A stretch of 64,000 nucleotides of DNA from an uncultured SAR92 cluster bacterium (GTDB taxonomy: Bacteria; Pseudomonadota; Gammaproteobacteria; Pseudomonadales; Porticoccaceae): contig CABZOI010000003.1 in NCBI GenBank assembly GCA_902527245.1, positions 95,718 to 159,717 of the forward strand, given 5' to 3'. Each line of letters starts with the position of its first letter. The first letter of the stretch is position 1. Position numbers and translations under genes: made by a program. Below are positions 1 to 10,230 of the stretch, in pieces. The notes below the pieces were generated by a model. That model was given only the letters and a program-made list of their open reading frames with translations, was not told the DNA's origin and did not search any database.

Positions 1-234
1 ACCTTTGGTGCACTGGTGACCGCGTTAGCTGGGTTATTGATGGTTTCAAATTTTTCTTATCCGAGCTTCAAGGATTTTGATGTCAAAGGCCGAGTTCCAT
101 TTTTAAATATATTTTTTATGGTAATTACTCTTATTATTATTACCATAGATCCAGCAAAGGTTTTGTTTTTGATGGCGCTTGTCTACTCTGCACTAGGACC
201 TTTAAAGATTTTGAATGGATTACGTTCGAATTGA
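1..234 (+). CDS. pssA: CDP-diacylglycerol--serine O-phosphatidyltransferase, C-terminal part (partial)
   Basis: The frame is open from base 1 and gives the last 77 residues of a membrane protein; the start lies outside the window. The piece has two hydrophobic segments and, between them, the stretch SFKDFDVKGRVPF, which I recognise as typical of the C-terminal third of bacterial PssA. That enzyme makes phosphatidylserine from CDP-diacylglycerol and serine in the inner membrane, the first step toward phosphatidylethanolamine. The catalytic CDP-alcohol phosphotransferase motif would be upstream and is not visible. leuA follows after 23 bases; pssA-leuA is a known gammaproteobacterial order, usually downstream of ilvBNC, so an ilv operon probably lies just upstream (inference). 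Confidence 0.8.
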   Translation, partial: TFGALVTALAGLLMVSNFSYPSFKDFDVKGRVPFLNIFFMVITLIIITIDPAKVLFLMALVYSALGPLKILNGLRSN

Positions 235-257
235 TTGAGGAAATACGTTAAGAAATT

Positions 258-1805
258 ATGTCCTCCGAGAAAGAAAAGTTAATTGTTTTCGACACTACTT
301 TGCGTGATGGAGAGCAAAGCCCAGGAGCTTCGATGACAAAGGAGGAGAAGCTTCGGATTGCTAAACTATTAGAGCGGATGAAGGTCGATGTTATCGAAGC
401 TGGATTCGCGATTTCAAGTCAAGGTGATTTTGAAGCAATTCAATTAATATCTGAGAACGTCCATCAAAGTATAGTATGTAGTCTCTCAAGAGCAATAACC
501 GCAGATATTCACCGAGCTGGAGAGGCATTAAAAAAAGCAAATGCTGGTAGAATTCATACTTTCATTGCTACCTCACCAATTCATATGCAACATAAGTTAA
601 AAATGGAGCCCGATGAAGTCATCCATCAAGCGATCGGAGCTGTCAAGTTAGCGAGAAACCTAATCAATGATGTTGAGTTTTCACTCGAAGATGCTAGTAG
701 AAGTGATTTTGAATTTATGTGTCGAGTTACTGAGCAAGTTATAAATGCGGGTGCGAGAACGATTAATTTCCCAGATACGGTAGGTTACGCTGCTCCTGGA
801 GAATACGGGCAAATTATAAAGAGATTAATTGAAAATGTTCCAAATTCTGATAAGGCTGTATTTAGTGTGCACTGTCATAACGATTTGGGTTTGGCAGTTG
901 CTAACAGTCTGAGTGCAGTCAATTTTGGCGCTAGGCAAGTAGAATGCACAATTAATGGCCTTGGTGAGAGAGCAGGAAATGCATCTTTAGAGGAGCTGGT
1001 TATGGCTCTTAAAACAAGAAGTGATCTATATCCAGTGAATACCGATATTGATGCTTCATATATTGTGCCGATTTCAAAACTTGTCTCGAGCATAACAGGA
1101 TTTCCAGTTCAACCAAATAAGGCAATCGTTGGAGCAAACGCATTCGCGCATGAATCGGGCATACATCAAGATGGTGTGCTTAAGATGAGAGAGACCTATG
1201 AAATAATGAAAGCAGAGGATGTAGGTTGGTCAAGGAACAAACTATCATTGGGCAAGCTATCAGGACGTGCAGCATTTACGGCAAGACTTGCTGAGCTGGA
1301 TATTATTTTGGATGATAAAAATGAGTTTGAAAACGCTTTTAAAAAATTTAAATCTCTTGCTGATAAAAAGAGAGAAATTTTTGATGAAGATTTGCAAACA
1401 CTTATCTCAGAAATTCAATATGGTGAGGACCAACGATATACATTGGTAGATTTAGAGATTAAATCAAAATTAGGTAAATCTCCGAATGCTAAAATAATGA
1501 TCGGGCACGAGGGACAGATTAATGTATCTGAATCACTTGGAGATGGCGCAGTAGACGCCATATTTAATGCGATTGAGAAGTTAATTGATAGTGGATCAAA
1601 ACTTGAAGTATATTCTGTAAACGCGGTTACACAAGGGACTGACTCACAAGGAGAAGTTTCAGTTAGACTTGAAAAAGATGGAAAAATCGTGAACGGGCAG
1701 GGAGCAGACACTGATATCCTTGTTGCAAGTGCAAAAGCATATTTGAATGCAATTAATCTAATGCAGAATCCAGAGAAGGTTCATCCTCAACTCGGAGGTA
1801 TCTAA
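258..1805 (+). CDS. leuA: 2-isopropylmalate synthase
   Basis: 515 residues, close to the usual 510-525. It condenses acetyl-CoA with 2-oxoisovalerate in the first committed step of leucine synthesis, in the cytoplasm. Visible signatures are [12 protein letters not shown] near the N-terminus (metal and substrate site of the DRE-TIM barrel), the HCHND metal-binding motif near residue 205, and [15 protein letters not shown] near residue 292. Residues from about 390 on correspond to the C-terminal leucine-binding regulatory domain, so feedback inhibition by leucine is expected. It follows pssA closely and probably shares its transcript. The ATG has only a weak upstream GAGG. No leader-peptide attenuator is seen before it, as expected for a gene inside an operon. 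Confidence 0.97.
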   Translation: MSSEKEKLIVFDTTLRDGEQSPGASMTKEEKLRIAKLLERMKVDVIEAGFAISSQGDFEAIQLISENVHQSIVCSLSRAITADIHRAGEALKKANAGRIHTFIATSPIHMQHKLKMEPDEVIHQAIGAVKLARNLINDVEFSLEDASRSDFEFMCRVTEQVINAGARTINFPDTVGYAAPGEYGQIIKRLIENVPNSDKAVFSVHCHNDLGLAVANSLSAVNFGARQVECTINGLGERAGNASLEELVMALKTRSDLYPVNTDIDASYIVPISKLVSSITGFPVQPNKAIVGANAFAHESGIHQDGVLKMRETYEIMKAEDVGWSRNKLSLGKLSGRAAFTARLAELDIILDDKNEFENAFKKFKSLADKKREIFDEDLQTLISEIQYGEDQRYTLVDLEIKSKLGKSPNAKIMIGHEGQINVSESLGDGAVDAIFNAIEKLIDSGSKLEVYSVNAVTQGTDSQGEVSVRLEKDGKIVNGQGADTDILVASAKAYLNAINLMQNPEKVHPQLGGI

Positions 1806-1812
1806 AAAACTG

Positions 1813-2301
1813 ATGGATTTCAAGCCGTCATATCTCAATTTTTTTGGAATAGTCAATTATGTAGAGAGAGACAGATCTGGTGAAAAGCAAAAAAAAATTA
1901 TCCCGAGAGAAACTATCACATATTCTTATCTTCACGATCTGATAATTGTAAGTATTTTTGAAGAGTCGATTTCTGACTCAGAGAAAAAATTACTAGAGTT
2001 AATAGCGAGATCGATCAGGGAGGAGCCACTCGAATTAAAAAAAATTAGTGAAATTAGAGATAATCAAAATCTGTTTAGCCAAGTAGGAAAATTAATTATT
2101 GATAACCAAATCAAAATTTTGATTGGGTTTGGTGAACGTTTGAAGAATGAATACGAGGATTTTATTGATACAGAATTGAGAGAATCAAGTTTAGCCATAA
2201 ACTGTATATTTTTACCCTCGCTAAGAACTATTATTGAAAAACCTGAATTAAAACGCGATATTTGGGAAAAGATAAAATTTCTCAGAGAGGCCTCGCATTG
2301 A
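1813..2301 (+). CDS. holD: Putative DNA polymerase III psi subunit (HolD-like)
   Basis: 162 residues, no signal peptide or membrane segment. The N-terminus (YLNFFGIVNYVERD) and the C-terminal pattern LPSLRTIIEKPELKRDIWEKI resemble the start and end of HolD, where a short proline-leucine motif is followed by a basic helix carrying a conserved tryptophan. HolD links the clamp loader to chi and single-stranded DNA-binding protein. Position supports the call: the gene overlaps rimI by three bases, and holD-rimI is a classic gammaproteobacterial pair. HolD is poorly conserved, so this is inference from pattern and context. At 162 residues it is somewhat longer than the E. coli protein (137). Confidence 0.6.
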   Translation: MDFKPSYLNFFGIVNYVERDRSGEKQKKIIPRETITYSYLHDLIIVSIFEESISDSEKKLLELIARSIREEPLELKKISEIRDNQNLFSQVGKLIIDNQIKILIGFGERLKNEYEDFIDTELRESSLAINCIFLPSLRTIIEKPELKRDIWEKIKFLREASH

Positions 2302-2756
2302 GTCACTCTGAAAGAGATAGTAATTCTTTTTCACTTGAAAAATTAAGAAAGACACACCTACCCATTGTATGGGACATGCAAAAAAGCGAGACTCTTATTA
2401 CATGGTCTGAGAGACAATTTGTTGAATCATACGACAATGTTTATGTGCTTCTTAGCGGAAATAAGGAGATAGTTGGCTTTACAGTAATCCTTGAAAATCC
2501 ACCGGATGCTGAGATACATAATCTTTTTATTTGTAATGAATTGCGAGGTAGAGGGTTAGGAAAAATCTTATTTAAACAAGCGATACAAATGCTAAGTGCT
2601 GAGGTTGAAAATTTATATCTCGAAGTAAGTGAGGATAATAATATCGCTATAGCACTCTACAAAAGTTTAGGATTTGAGGAGATAGGCGCAAGGAAGAATT
2701 ACTACAGAAAAGGGTCAACAGCTAGTAATGCAATAATCATGCATCTTTTGATATAG
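2298..2756 (+). CDS. rimI: Ribosomal protein S18 alanine N-acetyltransferase
   Basis: 152 residues of a GNAT acetyltransferase. The acetyl-CoA loop appears as RGRGLGK near residue 90, and the C-terminal ALYKSLGFEEIGARKNYY is the usual RimI ending. RimI acetylates the N-terminal alanine of ribosomal protein S18. The start is chosen as TTG at 2298: a GAGAGG Shine-Dalgarno ends at 2290, seven bases upstream, and the TTGA overlaps the holD stop, giving translational coupling. A longer frame begins at 2262 but has no ribosome site and would add residues absent from the family. The length then matches E. coli RimI (148). Confidence 0.88.
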   Translation: MSHSERDSNSFSLEKLRKTHLPIVWDMQKSETLITWSERQFVESYDNVYVLLSGNKEIVGFTVILENPPDAEIHNLFICNELRGRGLGKILFKQAIQMLSAEVENLYLEVSEDNNIAIALYKSLGFEEIGARKNYYRKGSTASNAIIMHLLI

Positions 2757-2836
2757 AAAAGTCGCTTGTTGAGTCCGTTTTCCTGGGTTATTCTGATTTG
2801 TGTTCGCTTAAATGTGGTTTTTAACTGGGAGTTCTC

Positions 2837-3283
2837 ATGGATATTGAAGTTTTGTATTGGTATTGGATGGTTCTGGGTTTAATTCTAATAGTTGCAGAGA
2901 TTTTTATACCTAGCTTCACAATCCTATGGTTTGGTATCGGAGCAATGCTGGTAGGGATGACAATGCTCGTGGTTGATATCTCATTCACAATCCAAGTATT
3001 ACTCTGGACACTATTTTCGATTACAAGCACCATACTATGGTTTCGCTCGGTCAAACCATACCTTTCATCATTGAAAAAAAATTCAAAAGATTTTGAGTCT
3101 GCTATCGGTGAATTCGGGGTGGTTACAAAATTACCAGCGGGAGAGACATATGGGAAAATAAGGTTTTCGACGCCTATTTTAGATAAGGACGAATGGGATT
3201 TTAAATGCAATGACGTAATAAAATTAGGCGATAAATTACAAATTCAAGAAATTAACAAAAGTTACCTGCTAGTGTCGAAGTAA
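2837..3283 (+). CDS. NfeD-family membrane protein (short form, YbbK/QmcB-like)
   Basis: 148 residues. Two or three hydrophobic helices fill residues 1-70, followed by a soluble domain of about 75 residues ending in a beta-strand pattern typical of the NfeD OB-fold. Family members partner with SPFH proteins, and here the SPFH gene begins 19 bases downstream, the same pairing as E. coli ybbK-qmcA. The role is probably quality control or organisation of membrane microdomains (family knowledge, not shown here). The ATG is preceded by TGGGAG, a good ribosome site. The 80-base gap upstream probably contains the promoter of the pair, though I do not see a consensus one. Confidence 0.85.
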   Translation: MDIEVLYWYWMVLGLILIVAEIFIPSFTILWFGIGAMLVGMTMLVVDISFTIQVLLWTLFSITSTILWFRSVKPYLSSLKKNSKDFESAIGEFGVVTKLPAGETYGKIRFSTPILDKDEWDFKCNDVIKLGDKLQIQEINKSYLLVSK

Positions 3284-3302
3284 AAAATATAGGAGATTTA
3301 TT

Positions 3303-4160
3303 ATGGAGTTTGGAGGTTTGATAGTGGTTTTGGTTATTTTTTTGGTTGTCCTCGTTACTTTATTTCAAGCGGTGAGGATGGTTCCTCAAGGCTCAAAATG
3401 GGTTGTAGAGAGATTAGGTAAATTTCATCGTGCTTTGAGTCCTGGTCTAAATTTGCTAATTCCTTACATTGATAAAGTAGCATTTAAAGCGACAACAAAA
3501 GATATCGTTTTGGAAATACCGTCTCAGGAGGTAATTACCAAAGATAATGTGGTAATAGTTGCAAATGCGGTTGCATACATCAATATATTGAATCCTGAGA
3601 AAGCGGTGTACGGAGTAGAAGATTATGAATTAGCAATAAGGACCCTTGTTCAAACTTCGCTTCGATCAATTGTCGGTGAGATGACTTTAGATGATGCGCT
3701 ATCTTCGCGAGATCAAATAAAGGCAAAATTAAAAGCACAAATTTCTGATGATATTGCAGACTGGGGGATAACACTCAAAACTGTTGAGATTCAAGATATT
3801 CAGCCATCAGGAACTATGCAGCAAGCTATGGAGGAGCAAGCAGCTGCCGAAAGACAAAGGCGAGCTACTGTTACTCGAGCAGATGGTGAAAAAACAGCAG
3901 CTATTTTAGAGGCTGATGGTCGTTTAGAGGCCTCACGAAGAGATGCTGAAGCGAAGGTTGTTCTGGCAGAGGCTACTAAAACTGCACTTCAGAAGGTGAG
4001 TGATGCAGTTCAAGACAAAGAATTGCCGGCTATGTATCTTTTGGGCGAAAAATATGTTGAGGCAGTCAGTGATATGTCCCAATCATCCAATTCAAAAATT
4101 ATTATTCTTCCTTCGGATATTCCCGCTGCAGTTAGGGGGATTATGAATAATTCTAAGTAA
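3303..4160 (+). CDS. qmcA: SPFH/band-7 domain protein (QmcA/stomatin-like)
   Basis: 285 residues. One N-terminal membrane helix (about residues 4-26) is followed by the SPFH domain: VPQGSKWVVERLGKFHRALSPG is diagnostic, with VEIQDIQP further on. A coiled, alanine- and glutamate-rich stretch (about 175-235) precedes the C-terminus. Such proteins form large membrane-anchored rings that help organise membrane proteins and modulate the FtsH protease. It is paired with the NfeD gene directly upstream. GGAG before the ATG gives a clear start. The C-terminus is about 20 residues shorter than E. coli QmcA. Confidence 0.9.
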   Translation: MEFGGLIVVLVIFLVVLVTLFQAVRMVPQGSKWVVERLGKFHRALSPGLNLLIPYIDKVAFKATTKDIVLEIPSQEVITKDNVVIVANAVAYINILNPEKAVYGVEDYELAIRTLVQTSLRSIVGEMTLDDALSSRDQIKAKLKAQISDDIADWGITLKTVEIQDIQPSGTMQQAMEEQAAAERQRRATVTRADGEKTAAILEADGRLEASRRDAEAKVVLAEATKTALQKVSDAVQDKELPAMYLLGEKYVEAVSDMSQSSNSKIIILPSDIPAAVRGIMNNSK

Positions 4161-4175
4161 AGGGAGGATACTCGA

Positions 4176-4550
4176 ATGAAAAAATTGTTTTTATACTTAA
4201 ACTTATGTTTTGCTATTGGCTGTGCTCAAAACGATCTATCTGATAGAAACGATATTGCCATAATTGATACCAGAGGTGTCGACGAGAGCGTTTTTAAAAA
4301 AGATTATTTTGAGTGTTCTGATTTTGCAAAAAATATTGATCTCACAGAGAGGACTTTAAAGCAAGGAGCCGTCGCAGGGGCAACGGGTGCTGCAGTTGGA
4401 GCAATTATTGGTGGTGAGGAGGCTGCTAAAAAAATTGGTGGTTCAGCTGCAGTCTTAAATGCAGTTGAGGCTAATCTGGATGGTAGAAGCGAACAGGCCA
4501 AGATAATTAAAAATTGTCTCAGAGGCCGCGGTTATAAAGTTCTAAATTAA
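4176..4550 (+). CDS. Small predicted lipoprotein with glycine-zipper segment
   Basis: 124 residues. The N-terminus is a short lipoprotein signal (MKKLFLYLNLCFAIGC) with a plausible lipobox ending at Cys16. A glycine/alanine segment at about residues 64-82 (GAVAGATGAAVGAIIGG) is a glycine-zipper pattern of the kind seen in small outer-membrane or periplasmic lipoproteins. Two more cysteines (CSDF, CLRG) could form a disulfide. It follows qmcA by 15 bases with a good AGGGAGG site, so it is probably in the same operon. No specific function can be assigned. Confidence 0.7.
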   Translation: MKKLFLYLNLCFAIGCAQNDLSDRNDIAIIDTRGVDESVFKKDYFECSDFAKNIDLTERTLKQGAVAGATGAAVGAIIGGEEAAKKIGGSAAVLNAVEANLDGRSEQAKIIKNCLRGRGYKVLN

Positions 4551-4559
4551 CTCGGAGTT

Positions 4560-4914
4560 ATGGTTCCTTCTGAATTCATTAAGAGAATTTTAGATCAGGG
4601 TTATCTATGGGGTTTAGCGGATTCTGAAATGCAGCACGCGTTGGTGGAATCTCTTAAATATAATGAAACATACGTAATGCCATTTTGGTCCAAAGAATCG
4701 GGGGTTAGCAAAAATATGTACCGATGATTGGCAAGATTACAAACCAGTTAAGATAACTTCTGATTCTTTTTTAGATGATTGGTTGGTGGGAATGCACAAT
4801 GATCTGCTACTTATAGGTCTAGATTGGGATACTGACTTAAGCGGGGAAGAGTATGAACCCTTAGATATCCTAGAGTGTATCGAGGGGTACACGAATGGAG
4901 TTTCAGTCGAGTAA
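4560..4914 (+). pseudogene. DUF2750-like gene interrupted by a frameshift
   Basis: Two consecutive frames together encode one DUF2750-like protein of about 118 residues. Frame one starts with ATG at 4560 and reads through GYLWGLAD and YVMPFWSKESG before a stop at 4725-4727. The continuation is one frame over: AKICTDDWQDY, DSFLDDWLVGM and LLLIGLDWD, stopping at 4912-4914. These blocks (WGL, PFW, a C-containing strand, FLxxWL, GLxWD) are the family pattern in order. The break sits at a run of five G at 4700-4704; four G would restore one frame. It is either a recent inactivation or a sequencing error. The end overlaps the convergent uvrA by 12 bases. DUF2750 has no known function. Confidence 0.75.
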
Positions 4915-7722
4915 CCCTAACAAAAATCTTCCAGTATGAGATTGACTATTCTTGGATAATGCTTCGGGAGTGCCTTCCCCGACGATTGAGCCACCTCCAG
5001 AACCTCCTTCTGGTCCGAGGTCAATAATCCAGTCTGCTGTTTTTATGACATCCAGATTATGCTCTATTACAATAACAGTGTTTCCATGATCTCGCAGTCT
5101 ATGTAGCACTTTAAGCAGCTGGTCGATATCTTGGAAGTGTAACCCAGTAGTTGGTTCATCTAAGATGTAAAGCGTTTTACCCGTGTCTCTCTTCGATAGC
5201 TCTTTGGATAATTTTACTCTTTGTGCTTCACCACCGGACAAAGTGGTTGCAGATTGTCCAAGTTTTATATAGGAAAGACCTACGTCCATTAAAGTTTTTA
5301 GTTTTTTTGAAACTACGGGTACCGCTTCGAAGAATGAATATGCATCCTCAATTGTCATTTGGAGTATCTCATGAATGTTTTTACCCTTGTATGTAATATC
5401 TAAGGTTTCTCTGTTATATCTTTTACCCTCACAGATATCACAAGGAACATATATATCAGGTAGAAAGTGCATCTCGACTTTGGTTACACCATCTCCCTGA
5501 CAGGCCTCACATCTCCCTCCTTTTACATTGAAACTGAATCTCCCGGGCGAATATCCCCGTGATCTAGATTCTTGTGTCGCAGCAAATAATTCTCTCACAG
5601 GGGTGAATATTCCAGTGTATGTCGCTGGATTTGATCTAGGGGTTCTGCCAATAGGACTCTGATTTATGTCGATACACTTATCGAGCTTATCTAACCCATC
5701 TATTAGGTCATGTTCCTCAGATTTTAGAGTCGTCGCTTTGTTGAGAGAAGTCGCTGCAGCCGGAAACAGTGTTCCATTAATTAGGGTTGATTTTCCAGAT
5801 CCGGAGACACCAGTCACGCAGGTGAACAAACCAATTGGAATTCTTAGTGAAATATTTTTTAAGTTGTTTCCTCTTGCCCCTGAAATTTCTAAGTATTTAT
5901 CATTTGGTGTGTGTCTCTTTTTGGGCACCTCTATTTTTCTTTTTCCTGACAAATAATCACCGGTGATTGACTCTTTATTTTTACAGATCACATCTAGCGG
6001 GCCTTCAGCGATGATCTGTCCTCCGTGGATTCCTGCGCCAGGTCCAACATCTAAGATATGATCGGCCGCCATAATAGCGTCTTGATCATGTTCTACAACA
6101 ATCACGGTATTTCCTAGATCTCTTAATCTTACTAAAGTCCTTAAAAGACGCTCGTTATCTCTTTGATGTAATCCAATTGATGGCTCGTCCAAGATATACA
6201 AAACACCAACAAGTCCAGCACCAATTTGACTAGCCAAACGAATTCTCTGAGCCTCACCTCCCGAAAGTGTTTCAGCACTTCTATCTAAGGATAAATAATT
6301 TAACCCAACGTCAACTAAAAAATTTAACCTCTCGCGAATTTCTTTTATGATTTTTTCACCTATCTCTCCTTGTCTGCCGGGTAGTTGTAATGTGTCGAAG
6401 TACACCGCAGTATCTGAGACTGGTAACTTAACAATATCCTCGATTCTTTTATCCTCAATGAAGACATTTCTTGCTGACTTTCTTAATCTTGTACCCTTGC
6501 AAGTTGGACAATTGGTGGAAGTCATAAATTTAGTAAGTTCATCTCTCACCGATTGAGATTCTGTTTCCCTAAATCTTCGCTCCATATTCGGAATAACACC
6601 TTCAAAGCGGTGTTTCCTTCTGAATCTCGTGCCACGATCACTAACATAAAAAAACGCAATTTCTTCATCATCAGTGCCGAATAAGATTTTATTTTGGTGT
6701 AAGTCTGAAAGTTGATTCCAGGGAGTGCTTAAGTCAAATTCAAAATGAGTGGCAAGGGAATTTAAAAGGTTATAATAAAACAAGTTTCTGCGATCCCAGC
6801 CTCTAATTGCTCCTTCTGATATCGATGCTTCTGGGTGTTGAATTACCCTGTTGACGTCAAAATATTGATGAACCCCAAGACCATCACACGTTGAGCACGC
6901 TCCGCTAGGACTGTTAAATGAGAAAAGTCGAGGCTCGAGTTTATTGACGCTGTAATTGCATACAGGACAGGCAAAATTTGCTGACATCAACTTATCAGAC
7001 TCCTTTGAGTCCATGTCAGCTACTATAACTAAACCCTCTGATAGGGCAATAGCGGTCTCAAGTGACTCTGCTATCCTCAAATTGTTACTGGGATTAGGTT
7101 TGAATCTGTCTACAACCACTTCAATCGTATGTTTTTTATTCTTATCCAATTTTGGTGGTTGCTCTAGATCAACGACGATTCCATTGATTCGTGCTCTTAA
7201 AAAACCTTGTCTTTTTAAATTATCAAAGACATGGAGATGCTCTCCTTTTTTTTGTTTAATTATTGGTGACAACAGCATTAATCGAGATTCAGCATCAAGC
7301 TCCAGGATTTGATCAACCATTTGACTTACGGTTTGCGCTGATAGTGGAAGACCATGATCAGGACATCTCGGTTCACCTGCTCTAGCAAAAAGTAACCTTA
7401 GGTAATCATATACTTCTGTTATTGTTCCAACAGTCGAACGAGGATTGTGAGACGTTGATTTTTGCTCTATTGATATTGCTGGGGATAATCCTTCAATATG
7501 ATCAACATCTGGTTTTTCCATCATTGAAAGAAATTGCCTGGCATAAGTGGAGAGTGATTCGACATACCTCCTCTGTCCTTCTGCATAAATGGTGTCAAAC
7601 GCAAGTGATGATTTGCCTGATCCAGATAGTCCAGTGATGACGATCAGTTTGTCTCTAGGCAGATCTAGGTCGATATTTTTGAGGTTGTGCGTCCTTGCAC
7701 CCCGGATCTGTATAGTTCCCAT
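4903..7722 (-). CDS. uvrA: Excinuclease ABC subunit A
   Basis: 939 residues, full length. UvrA recognises DNA damage and loads UvrB in nucleotide excision repair. Two ABC ATPase modules are visible: Walker A motifs GLSGSGKSS near residue 32 and GVSGSGKST near residue 640, each with an LSGGEAQR signature and an ILDEP Walker B. Zinc modules appear as CPVC...CSTC around residues 250-280 and CEAC...CDIC near 737. It is transcribed divergently from the YajR-like transporter and ssb, a common gammaproteobacterial arrangement. No properly spaced LexA box is visible in the 145-base intergenic region, so SOS control is not supported by the sequence. Confidence 0.98.
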   Translation of the reverse strand: MGTIQIRGARTHNLKNIDLDLPRDKLIVITGLSGSGKSSLAFDTIYAEGQRRYVESLSTYARQFLSMMEKPDVDHIEGLSPAISIEQKSTSHNPRSTVGTITEVYDYLRLLFARAGEPRCPDHGLPLSAQTVSQMVDQILELDAESRLMLLSPIIKQKKGEHLHVFDNLKRQGFLRARINGIVVDLEQPPKLDKNKKHTIEVVVDRFKPNPSNNLRIAESLETAIALSEGLVIVADMDSKESDKLMSANFACPVCNYSVNKLEPRLFSFNSPSGACSTCDGLGVHQYFDVNRVIQHPEASISEGAIRGWDRRNLFYYNLLNSLATHFEFDLSTPWNQLSDLHQNKILFGTDDEEIAFFYVSDRGTRFRRKHRFEGVIPNMERRFRETESQSVRDELTKFMTSTNCPTCKGTRLRKSARNVFIEDKRIEDIVKLPVSDTAVYFDTLQLPGRQGEIGEKIIKEIRERLNFLVDVGLNYLSLDRSAETLSGGEAQRIRLASQIGAGLVGVLYILDEPSIGLHQRDNERLLRTLVRLRDLGNTVIVVEHDQDAIMAADHILDVGPGAGIHGGQIIAEGPLDVICKNKESITGDYLSGKRKIEVPKKRHTPNDKYLEISGARGNNLKNISLRIPIGLFTCVTGVSGSGKSTLINGTLFPAAATSLNKATTLKSEEHDLIDGLDKLDKCIDINQSPIGRTPRSNPATYTGIFTPVRELFAATQESRSRGYSPGRFSFNVKGGRCEACQGDGVTKVEMHFLPDIYVPCDICEGKRYNRETLDITYKGKNIHEILQMTIEDAYSFFEAVPVVSKKLKTLMDVGLSYIKLGQSATTLSGGEAQRVKLSKELSKRDTGKTLYILDEPTTGLHFQDIDQLLKVLHRLRDHGNTVIVIEHNLDVIKTADWIIDLGPEGGSGGGSIVGEGTPEALSKNSQSHTGRFLLGLLD

Positions 7723-7867
7723 AAGCTCTTTCTTTTAAACTACGCGTTTGATCATTTAGCTACGTATTAATCCTGTGCACAGACTTAGGTAAGATCTGAC
7801 AAATTAATTTTAGAACGAAAATCAACCTGCTATTATATCTTATAAATAATTTCTCAGCTTTCCCGAA

Positions 7868-9250
7868 ATGATTACCAGTCGAAAATCAATAAACAAAAAA
7901 TTGGTACCACTCGTTATTTCATTTATTTTTGGGTTTAGAATGCTCGGATTATTTATGATAATTCCAGTGCTTGCACTTCAAGATGACATTTATTCGAATT
8001 TCAATCCATTTTCTTTAGGTATTGCCCTTGGCGCCTACGGATTTACACAAGGAATTTTGCAAATTCCATTTGGCATAATGTCAGACAAATTTGGACGAAA
8101 ACGCCTTATTTATCTGGGATTAGTGCTCTTTACGATTGGAAGTATTGTCGCTGCGACAGCGGTTTCGATGGAGCAACTTATTTTAGGGCGAGCAATTCAG
8201 GGCTCAGGGGCCATATCAGGGACATTATTAGCATTATTGGCAGACACGACAGGGGAGAGAAATCGGTCGTCAGCAATGGCGCTAGTTGGAATGTTTATTG
8301 GTATTGCTTTTTTACTCGGTATGACTCTTGGTCCATTGATCACTGAATTCTATGGAATGAAAAGAATTTTTGAATTGACTGCATCGCTTGGCATTATCTC
8401 GATATTATTGGTTGGAGCCGTTATAGATGAGCCGAAATCAATTACCAAAAATTTGGAGTTTGATATTGAATTGACTTCAATCAAATCTCTTGTTTTTGAT
8501 ACAAAACTATCTCATCTATATCTAAGTATTTTTATGCTTCATCTTTCTCTGATGAGTTTCTTTTTGATATTACCCGTGATGTTGACTGAGGATTTAGAGC
8601 ATTCTCAACAAATTTTACCCATAATTTACTTATTGCTTTTAGGCGGTGGTTTTCTATTTATGCTACCTGCAATGATTTTTTATGAAAAGCGAAGTATGCA
8701 GCGGCCATTATTTCTAGCTTCTACTTTTAGCTTCGCTGCGATAATGTTTCTAATCCCATATTTGAGCAGTTACGGCTTAATAATTACTGCGATTTTTATC
8801 TATTTCAGTGTTTTTAATCTTCTGGAAGCGTTATTACCATCGTTGGCAAGTAAGTTAAGTCCGGCAGGGAAGCGAGGTTCTGTTTTGAGTATATTTTCAA
8901 CAAGTCAATTTTTCGGAACATTTTGTGGTGGATTATTCGGAGGATATTTTCTGCAAAACTTCGGTACTGAAATGCTAATGTCAATTCTGGGTTACCTTGG
9001 ATTGCTATGGTTTTTGTTCTCGCTCCGATTCCAGAATATTGATTCATTTGTCACGGTAGTTTTGGATGTCAGATCGAAAAAAAATAAAGATTTATTAAAA
9101 ATAATTTCAAAAAAAGATGGGATAGAAGATATACTCTTTACGAATAATAACGCAATAGCTTATGTAAAATTTAGTAGGTCAAAGCTTGATAAAAAGATCT
9201 TTGATGACTTAACGTATTTAGGAGATTTCGATGGCGAGAGGAGTAAATAA
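7868..9250 (+). CDS. MFS transporter, YajR-like, with C-terminal ferredoxin-like domain
   Basis: 460 residues. Residues 1-390 form a 12-helix major facilitator core with the loop-2/3 motif [16 protein letters not shown] and motif C-like glycines. The last 65 residues (about 393-458) are hydrophilic, and their beta-alpha-beta pattern and length match the YAM domain that marks the YajR family. Substrate is unknown; the family is often annotated as inner-membrane drug or sugar efflux. It overlaps ssb by 20 bases, so the two are translationally linked. The uvrA / MFS / ssb neighbourhood is conserved in many gammaproteobacteria. Confidence 0.85.
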   Translation: MITSRKSINKKLVPLVISFIFGFRMLGLFMIIPVLALQDDIYSNFNPFSLGIALGAYGFTQGILQIPFGIMSDKFGRKRLIYLGLVLFTIGSIVAATAVSMEQLILGRAIQGSGAISGTLLALLADTTGERNRSSAMALVGMFIGIAFLLGMTLGPLITEFYGMKRIFELTASLGIISILLVGAVIDEPKSITKNLEFDIELTSIKSLVFDTKLSHLYLSIFMLHLSLMSFFLILPVMLTEDLEHSQQILPIIYLLLLGGGFLFMLPAMIFYEKRSMQRPLFLASTFSFAAIMFLIPYLSSYGLIITAIFIYFSVFNLLEALLPSLASKLSPAGKRGSVLSIFSTSQFFGTFCGGLFGGYFLQNFGTEMLMSILGYLGLLWFLFSLRFQNIDSFVTVVLDVRSKKNKDLLKIISKKDGIEDILFTNNNAIAYVKFSRSKLDKKIFDDLTYLGDFDGERSK

Positions 9251-9704
9251 AGTTATATTAGTAGGAAATTGTGGGCAGGATCCTGAGACGAGAGTTATAC
9301 CCTCCACTGGAGCCTCTGTTACCAATTTGAGTGTAGCAACCTCAGAGTCATGGAAAGACAAAGTGACGGGAGATCAGCAAGAGCGCACTGAGTGGCATAG
9401 AGTTGTGTTTTTCAACAGGTTGGCCGAGATTGCCGGTGAATATGTAAGGAAAGGCTCCAAGCTGTATATTGAGGGCTCTCTGAGAACGAGAAAATGGCAA
9501 GGACAAGATGGTCAAGATAGATATACAACTGAGATAGTGGGCAGTGAAATGCAAATGCTTGATAGCAGAGGGTCAAGTCCGTCAGGTGAATTCTCAGGAT
9601 CAAACGATCAAATTAAAAATAATGAATTTTCAAACCAATCCAGCTCAGAGAGCAGCTCGAGAAGTCAAAGTCTTGATGCATTTGACGATGATATTCCATT
9701 TTAA
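9231..9704 (+). CDS. ssb: Single-stranded DNA-binding protein
   Basis: 157 residues. The N-terminal OB-fold (about 1-110) starts [19 protein letters not shown], standard for SSB. A polar Ser/Asn/Gln linker (about 112-148) leads to the acidic tip DAFDDDIPF, which binds partner proteins such as exonuclease I, RecO and the chi subunit. AGGAG lies seven bases before the ATG, inside the end of the transporter gene. Its neighbour across the transporter is uvrA, so repair genes cluster here. Length is slightly below E. coli SSB (178) because the linker is shorter. Confidence 0.97.
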   Translation: MARGVNKVILVGNCGQDPETRVIPSTGASVTNLSVATSESWKDKVTGDQQERTEWHRVVFFNRLAEIAGEYVRKGSKLYIEGSLRTRKWQGQDGQDRYTTEIVGSEMQMLDSRGSSPSGEFSGSNDQIKNNEFSNQSSSESSSRSQSLDAFDDDIPF

Positions 9705-9721
9705 AATCATTGAGGTGTAGT

Positions 9722-10201
9722 ATGCCATTAGAAGTCGGACAAATAGTACCCAAAGGATCTCTAACAATAATGGGTCCGAAGGGGCCGCAAGTTATCAGCA
9801 CTGAAGAAATATTTAGTGAGAAAAGTGTTGTTCTCCTTGCCGTTCCTGGTGCTTTTACGCCCACGTGTGCCGTCACGCATTTGCCGGGCTTTGTAACCAA
9901 ACTCGATGAATTCACCGCCAAAGGTATAGATACCGTTGCATGTTTAGCGGTCAATGATATTTTTGTAATTGATGCTTGGTCAAAGGCCTCGAATGCAGAA
10001 CACATACTCATGCTATCTGATGGAAACGCGGAGTACACGCATGCACTCGACATGGTATTAGACGTATCAGGTTTTGGTATGGGTCTTCGAAGCCAGAGAT
10101 ATGCGATGATAGTAGATAATCATGAGATCAAATATATAGGTGTTGATCCTGAGGGAGTTGAAAAATCCAGCGCGGATGCTGTGTTGGCATTTCTAAAGTA
10201 A
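9722..10201 (+). CDS. Peroxiredoxin (Prx5 family)
   Basis: 159 residues. The peroxidatic site is PGAFTPTCAVTHLPGF, matching the Prx5 PxxxTxxC motif, with Cys near residue 50; the ACLAVNDIFV strand and a conserved late Arg (LRSQRYAMI) complete the family pattern. It reduces hydrogen and alkyl peroxides, probably using glutathione/glutaredoxin or thioredoxin. The start is ATG at 9722, with GAGGT a few bases upstream; a TTG at 9710 in frame is less likely. It follows ssb by 17 bases and ends convergent to fabB. Confidence 0.9.
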   Translation: MPLEVGQIVPKGSLTIMGPKGPQVISTEEIFSEKSVVLLAVPGAFTPTCAVTHLPGFVTKLDEFTAKGIDTVACLAVNDIFVIDAWSKASNAEHILMLSDGNAEYTHALDMVLDVSGFGMGLRSQRYAMIVDNHEIKYIGVDPEGVEKSSADAVLAFLK

Positions 10202-10230
10202 CCTTCAATCCAAAATTTGGAATGCGTTTT

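Noticed and set aside
7773..7782. CTGTGCACAG between uvrA and the transporter as a LexA box
   Set aside because: Only two bases separate CTGT and ACAG; a LexA box needs eight.
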